64,000 nucleotides of DNA from assembly GCA_035308165.1 (NCBI GenBank), contig DATGHC010000044.1, positions 45,847 to 109,846 of the forward strand, read 5' to 3'. A program made the translations under genes and the position numbers. The notes under the pieces were generated by a model that had not been told where the DNA came from, did not search any database, and saw only the letters and a list, made by a program, of their open reading frames with translations. The DNA is from DASTCZ01 sp035308165 (lineage in GTDB: Bacteria > Acidobacteriota > Terriglobia > Acidiferrales > UBA7541). Within the stretch, counting starts at the first letter, position 1. Each line of letters begins with the position of its first letter. Below, in pieces: positions 32,886 to 40,377 of the stretch.

Positions 32886-34817
32886 ATGCAGCCCGCGAAA
32901 AAGGTTTCCGAAGAAGCGGCCGCGAAAAACGTAATCGTTGGCACCGCCGGCCACATTGATCACGGAAAATCGGCGCTGGTCGAAGCGCTCACAGGCACCC
33001 ATCCCGACAGGCTGGAAGAAGAGCGACGGCGCGGGATCACAATTGATCTGGGTTTCGCTTTCCTGGATCTGGGCGATGTGCGCCTCGGATTTGTGGACGT
33101 TCCCGGCCACGAACGTTTCGTCAGAAATATGCTGGCGGGCGCAGGCGGGATTGACCTGGTCCTCTTTGTCATTGCGGCCGATGAAGGCATCAAGCCGCAG
33201 ACACGCGAGCACTTCGACATTTGCCGCCTCCTGGGCATCCCACGAGGAATTGTGGTGCTCACCAAATCCGACCTGGTGGATTCAGTGAGTCGCGACATCG
33301 TGCGTCTCGAGGTGGAAGACTTTCTTCGGGGATCCTTTCTGGAAGGCGCGCCAATCGTCGCTTCGAGCGCGCGCACGCGCGAAGGCCTACCGGAATTGCG
33401 CGAGACGCTGACTCGCGTTGCTCTGCAAGTGGCTACGAAGGACACTCGACGTTATTTCCGCCTGCCCATTGACCGAGCGTTTGCCATGAAAGGTTTCGGC
33501 ACTGTCGTGACAGGCACTCTGGTTTCAGGTCAAGTCAGCCGCGAGGATGAGGTCGAATTGCATCCCGCGCGGCGGCTTGTCCGCATTCGCGGTGTGCAGT
33601 CCGGCGGGCAATCGGTTGAGCGAGCAACTGCAGGGCAGCGCACCGCCCTCAATCTGGCGGGCGTTGAGCTGGAAGATGTCCGGCGAGGGATGGTTCTCAC
33701 CGTGCCTGGCCGTTTTTCGGCTACGCGGCATCTGGACTCCCGCATCGTGCTGCTCGATTCCGCCCGCCCTCTCAAGAGTGGCGCCCGAGTCCATTTCCAT
33801 CAGGGTGCTTCGCACACGGTTGCCCGAGTGACGCTGCTGGAAGAAGGGCAACTCATGCCTGGAGCTTCCGCGCTTGCGCATCTGGTTTTGCAGGAAGAGG
33901 TGTTTCTGGCCCCGGGAGATCGCTTCATCCTCCGCCAGTTCTCGCCGGTTGTGACCATCGGTGGCGGAACCGCGCTTCAAACTCTGCGCAGGCGCCGCCT
34001 GCGCGACCCGGAAGCGCTGCACCTCCTCACCACAATCGAGCGCGGGAGCAAACAAGAAATCCTGCGGGCGATGGTGGAAGCGGCCCCGGAGGGAATGTCG
34101 CAAGAAGCCGTGATCGCCCGCACCTTTTGGCTGGAAGATGAGGTGCTCGCGGCGGCGGAAGCTTTGCAAACGCAAAAAGCGCTGCGAATCCTCCGCAGGG
34201 CGCCATTGCTGCTCGCGTCCACGGCGCGCTTGGAGGCCTGCTCGACGCGGATTCGCGAGAGCATTGCCCAGTTCCATCGTGCAAAACCGCTCGCAGATGG
34301 TATGTCCAAAGAAGATTTGCGCACCCAGGCCGCGGACGACGCTGGACCGGATATTTTCCAGGCAGCGGTTAACCAACTGGTCGCCGCGGGTGAGCTGGTA
34401 ATTTCCGGCGAAATGGTCAAGCGCGCGGGGCGTGCCGTAGCCCTGAGCCCGGAAGAAGCCCGCGCCCGGCAGGGAATAGAGACAGCCTTTGCGCAGTCTG
34501 GACTGCTGTCACCATCGCCGCCGGAAGTATTTGCAAAGCTCGGGCTTGATTCGGCAACGGCCCAAAGTCTAATGCAACTCCTATTGCGGGAGAAAATCCT
34601 GGTAAAGATAGGCGACGGTCTCATTTTCCATGCCAACGCTCTCACCCAGCTACGCCAGTTGCTCGCTAGCCACAAACAGAAGCAAGGCCCACGGATAAGC
34701 GTGCCAACGTTTAAGGAATTGACTGGAGTCAGCCGGAAATACGCGATACCTTTACTCGAATACCTTGACCGCTCAGGGGTGACCCGCCGCGAGGGCGATG
34801 AGCGTGTTATAATCTAG
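32886..34817 (+). CDS. selB: Selenocysteine-specific elongation factor SelB
   Basis: SelB carries Sec-tRNA to UGA codons with an adjacent SECIS hairpin. The 643-residue GTPase has G1 GHIDHGKS (22-29), G3 DVPGHE (71-76) and G4 TKSD (126-129), EF-Tu-like domains 2 and 3 (RAFAMKGFGTVVTGTL and following), and a C-terminal tandem winged-helix region (about 400-643) ending REGDERVII, as needed to bind SECIS RNA. This is full SelB and not EF-Tu. No selA, selC or selD is recognised in the window, so the rest of the pathway must be elsewhere. A promoter for tatA lies inside its 3' end. Confidence 0.93.
   Translation: MQPAKKVSEEAAAKNVIVGTAGHIDHGKSALVEALTGTHPDRLEEERRRGITIDLGFAFLDLGDVRLGFVDVPGHERFVRNMLAGAGGIDLVLFVIAADEGIKPQTREHFDICRLLGIPRGIVVLTKSDLVDSVSRDIVRLEVEDFLRGSFLEGAPIVASSARTREGLPELRETLTRVALQVATKDTRRYFRLPIDRAFAMKGFGTVVTGTLVSGQVSREDEVELHPARRLVRIRGVQSGGQSVERATAGQRTALNLAGVELEDVRRGMVLTVPGRFSATRHLDSRIVLLDSARPLKSGARVHFHQGASHTVARVTLLEEGQLMPGASALAHLVLQEEVFLAPGDRFILRQFSPVVTIGGGTALQTLRRRRLRDPEALHLLTTIERGSKQEILRAMVEAAPEGMSQEAVIARTFWLEDEVLAAAEALQTQKALRILRRAPLLLASTARLEACSTRIRESIAQFHRAKPLADGMSKEDLRTQAADDAGPDIFQAAVNQLVAAGELVISGEMVKRAGRAVALSPEEARARQGIETAFAQSGLLSPSPPEVFAKLGLDSATAQSLMQLLLREKILVKIGDGLIFHANALTQLRQLLASHKQKQGPRISVPTFKELTGVSRKYAIPLLEYLDRSGVTRREGDERVII
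34805..34813 (+). promoter_or_regulatory. Extended -10 promoter for tatA
   Basis: TGTTATAAT is an exact extended -10 (TGn plus consensus TATAAT) at the 3' end of selB. A good -35 is not visible, as is normal for extended -10 promoters. It would give tatA a leader of about 60 bases containing the hairpin described next. Confidence 0.55.
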
Positions 34818-34835
34818 GCTGGATTTTGGCGCTTT

Positions 34836-34858
34836 CCGGGAGCTTAATGGTCTCCCGG
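34836..34858 (+). other. Hairpin in the tatA leader
   Basis: CCGGGAG (34836-34842) pairs with CTCCCGG (34852-34858) around a nine-base loop. It lies 22 bases before the tatA ATG and is not followed by a T tract, so it is more likely an mRNA-stability or translation element than a terminator. Confidence 0.35.
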
Positions 34859-34880
34859 GGACAAAGAAAGCAGGTGGTTT

Positions 34881-35093
34881 ATGGGGGAACTGAGTCCAAT
34901 TCATTGGCTGATCGTGCTCGCCATCATCGTTCTGCTGTTTGGCGGAAAAAAGATTCCCGAAGTAATGCGCGGGTTGGGTGAAGGCATCCGCAGCTTCCGT
35001 GAAGGCATGCACGGCAACGGACCCACGACGCCGTCTGCTGGTTCAAACCAGGCGCCTCCATCTTCAAACGTGGCCACCGAAGACAAGAAATAG
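34881..35093 (+). CDS. tatA: Sec-independent protein translocase subunit TatA
   Basis: TatA forms the translocation pore-like assembly for folded Tat substrates. The 70-residue protein has one N-terminal membrane helix (PIHWLIVLAIIVLLFGGKKI), the FGGKKIPE hinge, an amphipathic helix (VMRGLGEGIRSFREGM) and a short hydrophilic tail, the usual TatA/E plan. tatB and tatC are not adjacent. It has its own promoter in selB and a terminator-like hairpin after the stop, suggesting single-gene expression. A Tat-signal phosphoesterase in this window (29431-30402) is a potential client. Confidence 0.92.
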   Translation: MGELSPIHWLIVLAIIVLLFGGKKIPEVMRGLGEGIRSFREGMHGNGPTTPSAGSNQAPPSSNVATEDKK

Positions 35094-35099
35094 CCGCAC

Positions 35100-35126
35100 C
35101 CTGATTTGCATCAGGTTTCATTCTTT
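35100..35126 (+). terminator. Terminator-like hairpin after tatA
   Basis: CCTGAT (35100-35105), TTGC loop, ATCAGG (35110-35115), followed by TTTCATTCTTT. It overlaps the 3' end of the convergent maf gene. Short stem, so moderate confidence. Confidence 0.5.
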
Positions 35127-35706
35127 AACCTTGGCGCCATCCCAAGCTTGTGAGCACCTGCCAAATTCTGGCAAGTGGCAGCCCCACCACATTGAAGTAG
35201 CAGCCCTCGATGCGCGGAATGTAACGCCCGGCAATCCCTTGAATGGCGTACGCGCCTGCCTTGTCAAGCGGCTCGCCAGTTTCAACGTAAGCATTCACCT
35301 CTTCATCCGTCATTGGGGCAATCCAGACACGCGTTACTTCATGCCCCTTTTTCAGAGCGCCTCCAGGGACGCGCACAGCAGTGAATCCCGTAATAACCTG
35401 GTGTTCACGGCCGCGAAGACTTAGCAGCATTTCGCGCGCTGCCGCTTTCGACAAAGGCTTGCCCAAAACCTGCGCGTCTGCGACCACTACCGTGTCCGCG
35501 CCAAGCACGATTGCAGATTCACTCGCGTCCAGCTTTTGCGCTACGGCTTCCGCCTTGGCGCCCGCCAGGCGTTCGGCCATGATTTCAGGCGATTCGCCCG
35601 GGTCGCGCGCCTCATCAATGTTTGTGGCTCGCGTTTCAAATGGAATTCCCGCTGCCGCAAGAATTTCCGCGCGGCGCGGCGATGCGGAAGCGAGAATCAG
35701 TTTCAT
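35125..35706 (-). CDS. maf: Maf-family nucleoside triphosphate pyrophosphatase
   Basis: Maf-like enzymes hydrolyse non-canonical and some canonical nucleotides (dTTP/UTP in the YhdE type) and affect septum formation. The 193-residue protein has the start LASASPRRAEIL, ERLAGAKAEA, GADTVVVAD, LGKPLSK, GREHQVITGF and YAIQGIAGRYI, the family motifs for phosphate and base binding. It is 36 bases downstream of thiD on the same strand and convergent with tatA. Confidence 0.93.
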   Translation of the reverse strand: MKLILASASPRRAEILAAAGIPFETRATNIDEARDPGESPEIMAERLAGAKAEAVAQKLDASESAIVLGADTVVVADAQVLGKPLSKAAAREMLLSLRGREHQVITGFTAVRVPGGALKKGHEVTRVWIAPMTDEEVNAYVETGEPLDKAGAYAIQGIAGRYIPRIEGCYFNVVGLPLARIWQVLTSLGWRQG

Positions 35707-35742
35707 GGATGGAGTCGAAGCTTCGGGTTCCGGCGGACCGAT

Positions 35743-36624
35743 TTAGCGCGTGGCCGGTTCGGATGCGGGATGCATTCCATGCTGCGGTACTTCGTGAACT
35801 CCGCGAAGCGCGGGCTCCTGGTGCGTGCGGTAGAAATGATCGAGCGCGCCGGGCCCCTTTCCAATCGCGAATCCGTGCTCGATCGCTTTGTGCACGTAGG
35901 TCTTGGCGAGCAGAACCGCCTCGCGAAGCCCGCGGCCTGTGGCAAGTTGCGCGGCAAGCGCCGAGGCAAACGTGCAGCCGGTCCCATGCGTATTCTGGGA
36001 CTTCACCGCATCCCCGCCGAGTGTCAGGATTTCGCTGCCGTCAAACAAGAGGTCATGCGGCTTATCCATATGGCCGCCCTTGACCACCACAGCTCGCGCG
36101 CCGCGTTCCACCAGCTTGCGCGCCGCCGCCTCCATCCCCGCCAGATCCTTGATTTCGATTCCGCTGAGGATGGAAGCCTCGTCCACATTGGGCGTAATCA
36201 CGTCCACGCGCTTCATCAATTCTTCCATCAAAAATTTCACGCCCGAAGCGTCGAGCAGATCTTCGCCGCCAGAGGAAGCTTTGATCACCGGATCGAGCAC
36301 CACATTCGACAACTTGGTGCGGTCCAGAAATTCCGCAACCACCGCGGCGTTTCCGCGGTGCGCGAGCATCCCAATTTTGACCGCGTTGGGCGTAACGTCT
36401 TCGACCAGCGCGTCGAGTTGCGCGCGCAGAGTTGCCGCCGGAGTCGGATGCACGCTTTGTACGCCTTTGGAGGACTGCACGGTAAGTGCGGTGACCGCTG
36501 CCACCGCATAACCATTGTGCGCGGCAATCGTTTTCATGTCCGCGGCTATTCCCGCGCCGCAGGAAGGGTCAAATCCGGCGATGACCAGCACAATGGGCGG
36601 GGTGAGATGCAAGTGATTACTCAA
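35743..36624 (-). CDS. thiD: Hydroxymethylpyrimidine (phosphate) kinase
   Basis: Phosphorylates HMP and HMP-P for thiamin synthesis. The 293-residue ribokinase-like product has IAGFDPSCGAGIAADMKT, ITPNVDEAS, VVKGGHM and the anion-hole motif NTHGTGCTFASALAA with its catalytic Cys/Asp region (GTGC). The C-terminal ~35 residues extend beyond the usual length. The start is TTG 36624. No thiE or other thi gene is nearby. It probably shares a transcript with maf. Confidence 0.92.
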   Translation of the reverse strand: MSNHLHLTPPIVLVIAGFDPSCGAGIAADMKTIAAHNGYAVAAVTALTVQSSKGVQSVHPTPAATLRAQLDALVEDVTPNAVKIGMLAHRGNAAVVAEFLDRTKLSNVVLDPVIKASSGGEDLLDASGVKFLMEELMKRVDVITPNVDEASILSGIEIKDLAGMEAAARKLVERGARAVVVKGGHMDKPHDLLFDGSEILTLGGDAVKSQNTHGTGCTFASALAAQLATGRGLREAVLLAKTYVHKAIEHGFAIGKGPGALDHFYRTHQEPALRGVHEVPQHGMHPASEPATR

Positions 36625-36683
36625 TCTAATTCTTCCTTCCCAATAAGTTCAGTCCGCTCTACTCCAGCTTTGCTTGCGCAAGA

Positions 36684-36727
36684 GGCAAAAATAGCCGGCG
36701 CGTCCGTAACGCGGGGGACGAGCCGGC
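36684..36727 (-). terminator. Probable terminator after the glutamate dehydrogenase gene
   Basis: Arms 36716-36727 and 36694-36705 (GCCGGC plus GTCC type) form a 12-bp stem with one mismatch. On the minus strand it is followed by TATTTTTGCC. It lies about 120 bases past the dehydrogenase stop, in the 224-base gap before thiD. Confidence 0.5.
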
Positions 36728-36848
36728 AAATGGAAATGTACGCGCAGGGACTGCTGCGCGCAAGCACAAATTTAGTGTGCCGGTGGATAGAGGTGGATAT
36801 TTTTACGAGAAGCGCCGGTCCGATCCGCAGCGCTTCAGCTTCGATGGC

Positions 36849-38150
36849 TCATGGGAACAAACCGCGGAGCGTGGTGGCCTCTGCGACGCGGCCCACGGCA
36901 AGAATGTAGGCGGCGTTGCGCATATGCGTATGATATTTCCGGCTGGTCTCGAAGACTCCCTGGAATGCCTTGCGGATAATATGGTCCAGCCGCGCGTTCA
37001 CTTCGTCTTCCGTCCAGAAGTAGCCTTGCAGATCTTGTGCCCACTCAAAGTAGCTGACCGTCACGCCTCCGGCATTTGCCAGAATATCGGGGATGACAAA
37101 GATTCCGCGCCGCGCCAATACCTCATCGGCGTGCGGAGTGGTTGGCCCGTTGGCGGCTTCTGCAACGATCTTGGCCTTGATTTGCTCAGCGTTGTGCAGC
37201 GTGATCACGTTTTCCAGGGCGGCAGGCACCAGGATGTCGCACTTCATGGTGAGCAAATCATCATTGGACATGCGCGACGCCCCGGGCATGCCCACCACCG
37301 TCCCCGAGCGCTCTTTATATCGCAGCGCTTTCATGGGATCGATGCCGCGCGAGTTGTGGACGCCACCGCGCGAGTCGCTGATGGCCACGATTTTCGCTTT
37401 CTTCTCGGCCAGCAGACGTGCTGCAATCGCCCCCGCATTTCCAAATCCCTGGACGGCCACCGTAGCGCCGCGCAATGAAATCTTTTTCGCTTTGCAAGCT
37501 TCTTCAATCACGAACATGCAGCCGCGCGCGGTCGCTTCGCCGCGTCCTTCGGACCCACCCAGAGCGATGGGTTTGCCCGTGACCACGCCCAGCTCTGTGT
37601 GGCCCACGGTCATGGAATAGGTGTCCATAATCCAGGCCATGGTTTGCGAATCGGTGTAAACATCGGGTGCCGGGATGTCCCGTTCAGGGCCGATAATAGG
37701 CAGAATTTCCGAGGCGTAGCGCCGGGTCATGCGCTCCAGCTCGCCCTTGGACATGCGCTTCGGGTCGCAGATGACACCGCCCTTGCCCCCGCCATAGGGG
37801 ATATTCACTGTCGCGGTTTTCCAGGTCATCCAGGCGGCCAGCGCTTTCACTTCATCCAGCGTCACTCCGGGATGGTAACGGATGCCCCCCTTGGCCGGCC
37901 CGCGCGCCACATTGTGCTGCACGCGAAACCCCGTGAACACTTTCACCTGGCCGTTATCCATCTTCACCGGGAGCGAGACTTCCAGGATGCGTTTCGGCGT
38001 GCGCAATACCTGCCGCAATCCCTGGTCGAGCTTCAGGAATTCCGCTGCCATGTCGAACTGGAGCTGCGCTATGCGGAATGGATTCAAGTCCTCGCGTGGC
38101 GCAATGCGCGGAGCAATTGGCTGCGGGGCAGTCTTCGCTAACGTGGACAT
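36849..38150 (-). CDS. gdhA: Glutamate dehydrogenase (Glu/Leu/Phe/Val family)
   Basis: Interconverts glutamate and 2-oxoglutarate plus ammonia. The 433-residue protein has the substrate domain with RVQHNVARGPAKGGIRYHPG and the catalytic-lysine motif NIPYGGGKGG, then an NAD(P) Rossmann domain GATVAVQGFGNAGAIAARLL (about 220-240), and the C-terminal ANAGGVTVSYFEWAQD. The GFGNAG signature suggests NAD use, but cofactor preference cannot be read with certainty. AAGGAG lies before the ATG. A candidate promoter is 90 bases upstream. It is followed by a probable terminator. Confidence 0.93.
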   Translation of the reverse strand: MSTLAKTAPQPIAPRIAPREDLNPFRIAQLQFDMAAEFLKLDQGLRQVLRTPKRILEVSLPVKMDNGQVKVFTGFRVQHNVARGPAKGGIRYHPGVTLDEVKALAAWMTWKTATVNIPYGGGKGGVICDPKRMSKGELERMTRRYASEILPIIGPERDIPAPDVYTDSQTMAWIMDTYSMTVGHTELGVVTGKPIALGGSEGRGEATARGCMFVIEEACKAKKISLRGATVAVQGFGNAGAIAARLLAEKKAKIVAISDSRGGVHNSRGIDPMKALRYKERSGTVVGMPGASRMSNDDLLTMKCDILVPAALENVITLHNAEQIKAKIVAEAANGPTTPHADEVLARRGIFVIPDILANAGGVTVSYFEWAQDLQGYFWTEDEVNARLDHIIRKAFQGVFETSRKYHTHMRNAAYILAVGRVAEATTLRGLFP

Positions 38151-38240
38151 TATCGTTTTCTCCTTAATTTTTCCGCAGCGGCCTTCCGCGCTTTTCTATG
38201 GGCCGCTTCCCCTGCGGAACCTGGGGTCTACGTGGGGCGC

Positions 38241-38270
38241 AGTTTAGTCAAGGTACTACCCCACAGTCAA
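38241..38270 (-). promoter_or_regulatory. Candidate promoter of glutamate dehydrogenase
   Basis: Minus strand: TTGACT (38270-38265), 18-base spacer, TAAACT (38246-38241). The leader to the ATG at 38150 would be about 85 bases. A second TTGAC lies within the spacer. Confidence 0.42.
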
Positions 38271-38384
38271 TGAGAACAAGGGAAAGGGTTTAGCGGCGGG
38301 TTGCAGGGAATTGAGGAAAATAACCCAAAATCGACTGGAATCATGTTCTATCACATTGATTACAAAAGATTTAAGTGGAGAGAG

Positions 38385-38400
38385 GAATGGCGAACCATTC
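38385..38400 (-). other. UUCG-loop hairpin after serS
   Basis: On the minus strand GAATGG, TTCG, CCATTC form a perfect 6-bp stem with a TTCG loop, four bases after the serS stop. No T tract follows, so it may protect the mRNA end and not terminate. Confidence 0.35.
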
Positions 38401-38403
38401 AAA

Positions 38404-39678
38404 TCAACTCTCGGCCACAATTCGGTCCATTCCCATAAATGGCCGCAAAATCTCCGGAACTATGACCGTCCCATCCGCCTGTTGATAGTTTTCCAGGATT
38501 GCCAGCCAAGTCCGCCCGATGGGCAAGCCCGAGCCATTGAGCGTGTGAACGAAATCACTTTTGCCACCTTTGGCCTTGAAGCGGATGGCGGCGCGGCGAG
38601 CCTGAAACGCTTCGCAGTTGGAGCAAGAAGATATCTCCATGAACTCCGTCGAGGAGGGGAGCCACACTTCTAGGTCATAGGTTTTCGCCGCAGCAAAGCC
38701 CATGTCTCCGGTGCAGAGCTGCATTACGCGATAGTGCAAACCCAGTTTTTGCAGAAGGTCTTCCGCATCGCGAACCAGTTTCTCGAGCTCGTCGTAGCTT
38801 TCTTCGGGCCGTGTGAACTTAAACATCTCGACTTTCTGAAATTGATGCTGGCGCTTCAGACCGCGGGTGTCTTTGCCGGCCGCGCCCGCCTCCGAACGAA
38901 AACAGGAGCTCCACGCGCATAGCTTGACCGGCAGCTCGTCTGCCTCGATCGTTTCCTCGCGATACAGGTTGGTGAGCTCGGTTTCCGCGGTTGTGGTAAG
39001 CCACAGGTCCGTGCCCTCCAGGTGGAACATATCCCCCGCAAATTTCGGGAGTTTTCCATCGGCGATCAACGATGCAGAGTTCACGAGAAACGGCGGCAGA
39101 ATCTCCGTGTAGCCATGAGCGCGAGTGTGGACATCGAGAAAAAAATTAGCGAGGGCACGCTCCAACCGCGCGCCCGCGCCTCGATAAACTGCGAACCGCG
39201 CGCCGGACATCTTTGCGGCGGCGCTGAAATCGAGAATGCCCAGCTGTTCACCCAGTTCCCAGTGCGGCTTGGCGGCAAACCCGAATTTGGGCGGCGCGCC
39301 CCAACGGCGCACCTCTACATTGCCGCTAGCATCCTGTCCAATTGGCACCGAACTGTGCGGCAGATTGGGCACGGCCAGCATGAAATCGCGTAGACGCGTA
39401 TCCAGCTCCGCCACTCTCACATCATTGGCGGCGATCTCCTCCGCTACGCCCTTCATTTCCGAAATCAGTGCCGACGCATCTTCTCCCGCGCGCTTGCGCT
39501 TTGCTATCTCATCGCTTGCCGAATTGCGCGCCGCCTTGAGTTTTTCGACTGTGGTGATGGAATCGCGGCGCTCGCGATCCAGCGCGCGAAATCCGGCAAA
39601 ATCGATTTTCGCGCCGCGGTCCTGCGCCATCTTCTCGAACAGATCCAGATGTTCACGGAAGTAACCAAGGTCGTGCAT
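38404..39678 (-). CDS. serS: Seryl-tRNA synthetase
   Basis: Charges tRNA-Ser (and tRNA-Sec) with serine. From ATG 39678 the product is 424 residues starting MHDLGYFREHLDLF. Upstream in-frame sequence to 39819 is proline-rich and unlike SerS. An N-terminal coiled-coil arm (about 25-110) precedes the class II core with motif 2 FRSEAGAAGKDTRGLKRQHQ and motif 3 region LNGSGLPIGRTWLAILENYQ. The length is typical. The supply of seryl-tRNA-Sec links it loosely to the selB gene, but only by pathway. No clear ribosome-binding site is visible; the message may have a very short leader. Confidence 0.94.
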   Translation of the reverse strand: MHDLGYFREHLDLFEKMAQDRGAKIDFAGFRALDRERRDSITTVEKLKAARNSASDEIAKRKRAGEDASALISEMKGVAEEIAANDVRVAELDTRLRDFMLAVPNLPHSSVPIGQDASGNVEVRRWGAPPKFGFAAKPHWELGEQLGILDFSAAAKMSGARFAVYRGAGARLERALANFFLDVHTRAHGYTEILPPFLVNSASLIADGKLPKFAGDMFHLEGTDLWLTTTAETELTNLYREETIEADELPVKLCAWSSCFRSEAGAAGKDTRGLKRQHQFQKVEMFKFTRPEESYDELEKLVRDAEDLLQKLGLHYRVMQLCTGDMGFAAAKTYDLEVWLPSSTEFMEISSCSNCEAFQARRAAIRFKAKGGKSDFVHTLNGSGLPIGRTWLAILENYQQADGTVIVPEILRPFMGMDRIVAES

Positions 39679-39731
39679 AGGTGACGAAAGGATACCGTAA
39701 AGCGGGGGCGGGACAAAGCCGAGGTGTGGGC

Positions 39732-40130
39732 CTACTGCTCCTGGTGAACTTGGTTCGTCTGGTCCACAACGAATGTGGGGTAGTGGAGAACTTCCTGCGC
39801 GCTTGTTTGGGGAGACCACTTCGCCGTGGCTGTGAACCCAGTAGCTGACGCGTCCACCGTGTAGGCGTAACCGTCGCGGCCGGTGCGCGCCATGGTCAAG
39901 GACCCGCTCGAAACCAACTGATCCATGGAGCCGTAAGAGCCATTCTGTGCGAAGTAGCCGCGCTCGGCCTGTGCGATGGCGTTCAGGTCCATCTGCACAC
40001 CTGTGGTGCTGATGGATTGAATCGCCGTGGCACCTCCCGTGGGCGTCGCTTGCTTCAGATACATGTAATAGACGCCCATGCCGATGGCTGCGGAGAGAAG
40101 CAAGCTGACGAATCCAAAGACGGTACGCAT
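39732..40130 (-). CDS. Pilin-like exported protein
   Basis: A 132-residue product with one N-terminal hydrophobic helix (VFGFVSLLLSAAIGMGVYYM) and a small globular part with an AERGYFAQNGSYGSMDQLVS segment, typical of type IV pilin-like or GspH-like soluble domains (a helix followed by a beta sheet). It lacks the classical G/E prepilin cleavage motif (GFTLxE), so processing by PilD is doubtful. It lies alone upstream of serS and diverges from the protease operon across a 247-base gap. Function unknown. Confidence 0.65.
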   Translation of the reverse strand: MRTVFGFVSLLLSAAIGMGVYYMYLKQATPTGGATAIQSISTTGVQMDLNAIAQAERGYFAQNGSYGSMDQLVSSGSLTMARTGRDGYAYTVDASATGFTATAKWSPQTSAQEVLHYPTFVVDQTNQVHQEQ

Positions 40131-40300
40131 AACACTTCTATTCTCCCGCCCCAGACCATTCGCGGCAATAAGGCAGGTGTCTGCGCGTGCCTAGTTATGG
40201 AAGGCGGGCCAGGTGGAAGTTGCGCAGGCATGAATTGAAGTGTCCGAAACCGTGAAGCCGCATAAGTGCATCAAAGAGTATGTAAATTGGAACGGCTTTG

Positions 40301-40329
40301 TTGACGACATGCGGGCAGCCGTCTAGCAT
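40301..40329 (+). promoter_or_regulatory. Promoter of the exported protease operon
   Basis: TTGACG (40301-40306), 17-base spacer, TAGCAT (40324-40329). Transcription would start near 40336, so the start at TTG 40378 is preferred over the open-frame TTG at 40333. Confidence 0.55.
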
Positions 40330-40377
40330 GCTTTGGGTCAAGCAGGGGCGATTAGCGCTGTGGGTCGGGGGTGCGGG

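Noticed and set aside
33525..34376. Long minus-strand open frame opposite selB
   Set aside because: Antisense to a clear SelB; composition and lack of motifs indicate a high-GC shadow.
35536..36909. Long + strand open frame across maf, thiD and the gdh 3' end
   Set aside because: Rich in Arg, His and Cys, with no motif, and antisense to three well-supported genes.
39679..39819. 47-codon N-terminal extension of serS
   Set aside because: Proline-rich and unlike SerS; the family start MxDLGYxRExL lies at 39678.
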